DNA of 64,000 bases from JAXLWB01 sp046328715 (GTDB taxonomy: Bacteria; Chloroflexota; Anaerolineae; Caldilineales; Caldilineaceae), in assembly GCA_046328715.1 (NCBI GenBank), contig JAXLWB010000007.1:186001-250000 (forward strand), read 5' to 3'. Below are positions 61,600 through 64,000 of this stretch, piece after piece. The notes below the pieces were generated by a model, which had not been told where the DNA came from, ran no database searches, and was given only the letters and a program-made list of their open reading frames with translations. Position 1 is the stretch's first letter. Every line of letters begins with the position of its first letter. Both the position numbers and the translations under genes were made by a program.

Positions 61600-62814
61600 A
61601 TGTCTGCCAAACCAACTGTTAGAAAAGCCGTGCTAGCCTATTCGGGTGGGCTGGATACAAGCATCATCGTCCCGTGGCTCAAGGACAACTATAAGTGCGA
61701 AGTTGTCTGTTTTTGTGCCAATTTAGGGCAGGAAGATGAATTGGTTGGCCTGGAGGAAAAGGCGATTGCCTCGGGTGCTAGCAAATGCTACGTCGAAGAT
61801 CTGCGCCACGAATTCCTCACCGAATATGTCTTTCCGACCATGCAGGCGGGCGCTATCTACGAGCGGGAGTACCTTTTAGGTACGTCCTTTGCCCGTCCGA
61901 TCATCGCCAAACATCTGGTGCGTATTGCCGAGTTGGAAAACGCCGATGCCGTGGCTCATGGTGCAACTGGCAAAGGCAACGACCAAGTGCGTTTTGAGTT
62001 GACCGTAATGGCGCTCAACCCGCGTCTGCGCATCATTGCCCCCTGGCGCGAGTGGAACATCAAAGGCCGCGTCGATGCCATCGAGTATGCCGAAGAAAAG
62101 CGCATCCCGGTCAAAGCCACGATGGCGCGCATCTACAGCCAGGACAAGAACCTTTGGCACCTGAGCAATGAAGGTGGCCCTTTGGAAGATCCGTGGAATG
62201 AACCGCCGGCAGACATGTTTGAGTGGACAACCAATCCCGAGGAAGCACCCGATCAGGCTGAATATGTGGAATTAGAATTTGAAAAGGGCATTCCAGTATC
62301 GGTCAATGGCGAGAAGATGGAGCCCGTAGCGATGGTCAAATTCCTCAACGCGCTCGGTGCCAAACATGGCATTGGCCGTGTCGATATCGTCGAGAATCGC
62401 CTGGTGGGCATGAAGAGCCGCGGCGTCTACGAAACCCCGGCTGGCACGATTCTCTATCGTGGTCACGCTGCGCTAGAGCAACTCTGCCTCGACCGCAATA
62501 CGCTCCATTACAAGCAACAGATCGGTATCAAATTCGCCGAATTGGTCTACAATGGCCAATGGTTTACCCCGCTGCGCGAGGCGTTGACTGCTTTTGTCAA
62601 TCACACCGAACAGACAGTCACCGGCACGGTGCGGCTCAAGCTCTATAAGGGCAATCTCATTCTGGCTGGCCGCAAATCGCCCTATAGCCTCTATCGCCAG
62701 GATATTGTCACCTTCGAGCAGGGTGACTACGACCATGCCGACGCTCAAGGCTTTATCCGCCTCTTCGGTCTGCCGATGAAGGTGCAAGCTGTGATGAAGG
62801 AACGTAACCGCTAG
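61600..62814 (+). CDS. argG: Argininosuccinate synthase
   Basis: Joins citrulline and aspartate using ATP in arginine biosynthesis; cytoplasmic. 404 residues, the normal size. KAVLAYSGGLDTSIIVPWL carries the ATP pyrophosphatase P-loop S-G-G-x-D, followed by ATGKGNDQVRFELT, EGGPLEDPWNEPP and MKSRGVYETPAG. The ATG at 61600 follows AAGGAG by about 12 bases. The upstream in-frame start at 61528 lies inside the terminator. It is followed by argJ after 127 bp. Confidence 0.97.
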   Translation: MSAKPTVRKAVLAYSGGLDTSIIVPWLKDNYKCEVVCFCANLGQEDELVGLEEKAIASGASKCYVEDLRHEFLTEYVFPTMQAGAIYEREYLLGTSFARPIIAKHLVRIAELENADAVAHGATGKGNDQVRFELTVMALNPRLRIIAPWREWNIKGRVDAIEYAEEKRIPVKATMARIYSQDKNLWHLSNEGGPLEDPWNEPPADMFEWTTNPEEAPDQAEYVELEFEKGIPVSVNGEKMEPVAMVKFLNALGAKHGIGRVDIVENRLVGMKSRGVYETPAGTILYRGHAALEQLCLDRNTLHYKQQIGIKFAELVYNGQWFTPLREALTAFVNHTEQTVTGTVRLKLYKGNLILAGRKSPYSLYRQDIVTFEQGDYDHADAQGFIRLFGLPMKVQAVMKERNR

Positions 62815-62941
62815 ACAAGGGATAGAGCAGACAAGAAGAGGCGAAGACAAGAAGAAGGGGAGAATGAAGATTCCGCTTCTTGTCTGCTCATCTTCTTGTC
62901 TTCTTGTCTCCTTGTCTCCTTGTCTGTTTCAGGAGACACCC
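62815..62941. repeat. Simple-sequence and inverted repeat between argG and argJ
   Basis: Purine-rich GACAAGAAG copies (about 62828-62862) pair with CTTCTTGTC copies (about 62875-62930), which include three tandem CTTGTCT units. A hairpin is likely, and it may tune argJ expression. Confidence 0.45.
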
Positions 62942-64000
62942 ATGTCCAACCACTACACAGTCGCCGGCTTTGAAGCTGCCGGGATTGCTGCAGGCATCAA
63001 AAAACGAGCTGGTGCGCTGGATGTCGCTTTGATTGCCAGCCAGACGCCTTGCCGAACTGCGGCAGTGTTTACGATAAACAAATTCCCAGCCGCCGCTGTG
63101 CTCTACGATAAACAGGTACTCTCTGCCAATCCAGAGGGCATTCACGGTGTGATCATCAATTCCGGCTGTGCCAATGCCTGCACGGGCGAAGAGGGGATGG
63201 CCAACGCACGTCGCACCGCCGAAGCCGTTGAACAAGCCTTTGGTTCTTCGGATCATTCGGTGATGGTGATGAGCACGGGCGTGATCGGTGTACAGCTACC
63301 AATGGCCAAGATGCTTGCCGCAGTACCAACTTCGGTCAATGCGCTCAAGGCGGCCGGCTGGGAGAATGCCTCCCAAGCGATCATGACCACGGACACCCGC
63401 CCCAAGCTTTTTACCCAGTCGCTCGAAATCGATGGCAAGGCAGTTAAGCTCACTGGGATTGCCAAAGGCGCAGGCATGATTCATCCCAACATGGCAACCA
63501 TGCTCAGTGTGATTGCGACCGATGCTGCAATCAGTCAACCGCTTCTACAAGATGCGCTACGCACGGCAGTCAATGTCAGCTTTAATCGCATTTCTGTAGA
63601 TGGCGATATGAGCACAAACGACACCGTTATTGTTCTGGCCAACGGTGCGGCGGGAAACGCAGAGATCACCGACGCTCACTCTGCGGTCTACAAAAGCTTT
63701 GTCGATAGCCTCACAGCACTTTGTATCGATCTGTCGCAAGCCATCGTGCGTGACGGTGAAGGGATCACCAAGTTTGTCACCATCACTATCAACGGTGCCG
63801 CCAGCAATGAAGATGCTCATGCCGCCGCCAACACAGTCGCTACCAGTCCGCTGGTCAAAACTGCCTTCTTTGGCAGTGACGCCAACTGGGGGCGCATTCT
63901 GGCTGCGGTAGGACGGTCCGGTGCCGAGGTGGATCCGCAGAAAGCTGCACTCTTCATCAATGGCGGCAAAGATGCGGTCACTCGTACGGGCGAACTTCAA
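62942..64000 (+). CDS. argJ: Bifunctional ornithine acetyltransferase / N-acetylglutamate synthase (partial)
   Basis: Moves the acetyl group from N-acetylornithine back to glutamate in the cyclic arginine pathway. The ATG at 62942 (GGAG ahead) opens 353 codons, which reach the window edge without a stop. Family motifs are AVFTINKFPAAAVLYDK, INSGCANACTGEEG, and the auto-cleavage site in GAGMIHPNMATMLSVIATDA with the Thr nucleophile that splits alpha and beta chains. KTAFFGSDANWGRILAAVG is near the end. The last 40-50 residues are outside. It is adjacent to argG, as in many arginine operons. Confidence 0.95.
   Translation, partial: MSNHYTVAGFEAAGIAAGIKKRAGALDVALIASQTPCRTAAVFTINKFPAAAVLYDKQVLSANPEGIHGVIINSGCANACTGEEGMANARRTAEAVEQAFGSSDHSVMVMSTGVIGVQLPMAKMLAAVPTSVNALKAAGWENASQAIMTTDTRPKLFTQSLEIDGKAVKLTGIAKGAGMIHPNMATMLSVIATDAAISQPLLQDALRTAVNVSFNRISVDGDMSTNDTVIVLANGAAGNAEITDAHSAVYKSFVDSLTALCIDLSQAIVRDGEGITKFVTITINGAASNEDAHAAANTVATSPLVKTAFFGSDANWGRILAAVGRSGAEVDPQKAALFINGGKDAVTRTGELQ

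Noticed and set aside
1..64000. CRISPR arrays, tRNA/rRNA genes, prophage or integron features
   Set aside because: No regularly spaced repeats, cloverleaf-type sequences, ribosomal RNA signatures or phage structural genes were recognised by eye. A covariance-model scan would be needed to exclude a tRNA.

Overview
The window reads as a chromosomal segment of a free-living, heterotrophic bacterium, most likely a filamentous Chloroflexota (Caldilineae/Anaerolineae type). That assignment is inference from gene style: Tat-like lipoprotein sugar-binding proteins with MalF/MalG permeases and LacI regulators, a SARP-like BTAD/NB-ARC/TPR regulator, very large TPR proteins, GH29 and GH172 glycosidases, and many long hairpins between genes. 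No rRNA, tRNA, CRISPR or phage genes were seen.

Layout. (1) 1-5575, minus strand: a LacI regulator, a sugar ABC transporter (binding protein plus two permeases, the second cut by the window edge) and a galactonate-dehydratase-like enolase-superfamily enzyme. The lacI promoter carries two identical palindromic operators. (2) 5576-11210: a SARP-like regulator convergent with an unclassified HExxH metallopeptidase. Heptamer repeats with 11-bp period lie in the upstream region of both. (3) 11211-26351, minus strand: an envelope or exopolysaccharide block with GT2, DUF2304, phosphodiesterase/phosphatase, DUF3473-type polysaccharide deacetylase, FemAB-like acyltransferase, a 2006-residue membrane-TPR protein, a lipoprotein, an MFS exporter, a DegT/DnrJ aminotransferase and a sulfotransferase. 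Short gaps and overlaps suggest one or a few transcripts. (4) 26570-37880: glycan use, with a PhyH dioxygenase, two GH29 fucosidases, a second LacI regulator and a divergent ABC transporter. One IS element, itself interrupted by an IS4-like element, sits between the first fucosidase and the remains of a higBA toxin-antitoxin pair. (5) 38167-43586: a secreted protein made of two ASPIC/UnbV-FG-GAP propeller units fused to a vanadium-haloperoxidase-like domain, then an MBL hydrolase. (6) 43687-51208: an ECF sigma factor fused to ankyrin repeats and to a degenerate F1-ATPase beta-like domain, then GH172, a PPOX-fold protein, the Nnr NAD(P)HX repair enzyme, a YesL-like membrane protein and an MmyB-type regulator. 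(7) 51370-60583: an unknown membrane protein, a frameshifted HD-domain gene that reads falsely into an M20 amidohydrolase, an MDR dehydrogenase, a mercaptopyruvate-type sulfurtransferase, a class I aminotransferase and a PdtaS-like histidine kinase. (8) 60705-64000: a small anchored protein and the arginine genes argG and argJ. A long structured leader containing an intrinsic terminator precedes argG.

The strongest candidate for something undescribed is the sigma/ankyrin/F1-beta fusion at 43687-45873, where the nucleotide-binding P-loop of the F1-like part has been lost. Next are the twin-propeller haloperoxidase fusion and the SARP-metallopeptidase pair with its shared upstream repeats.
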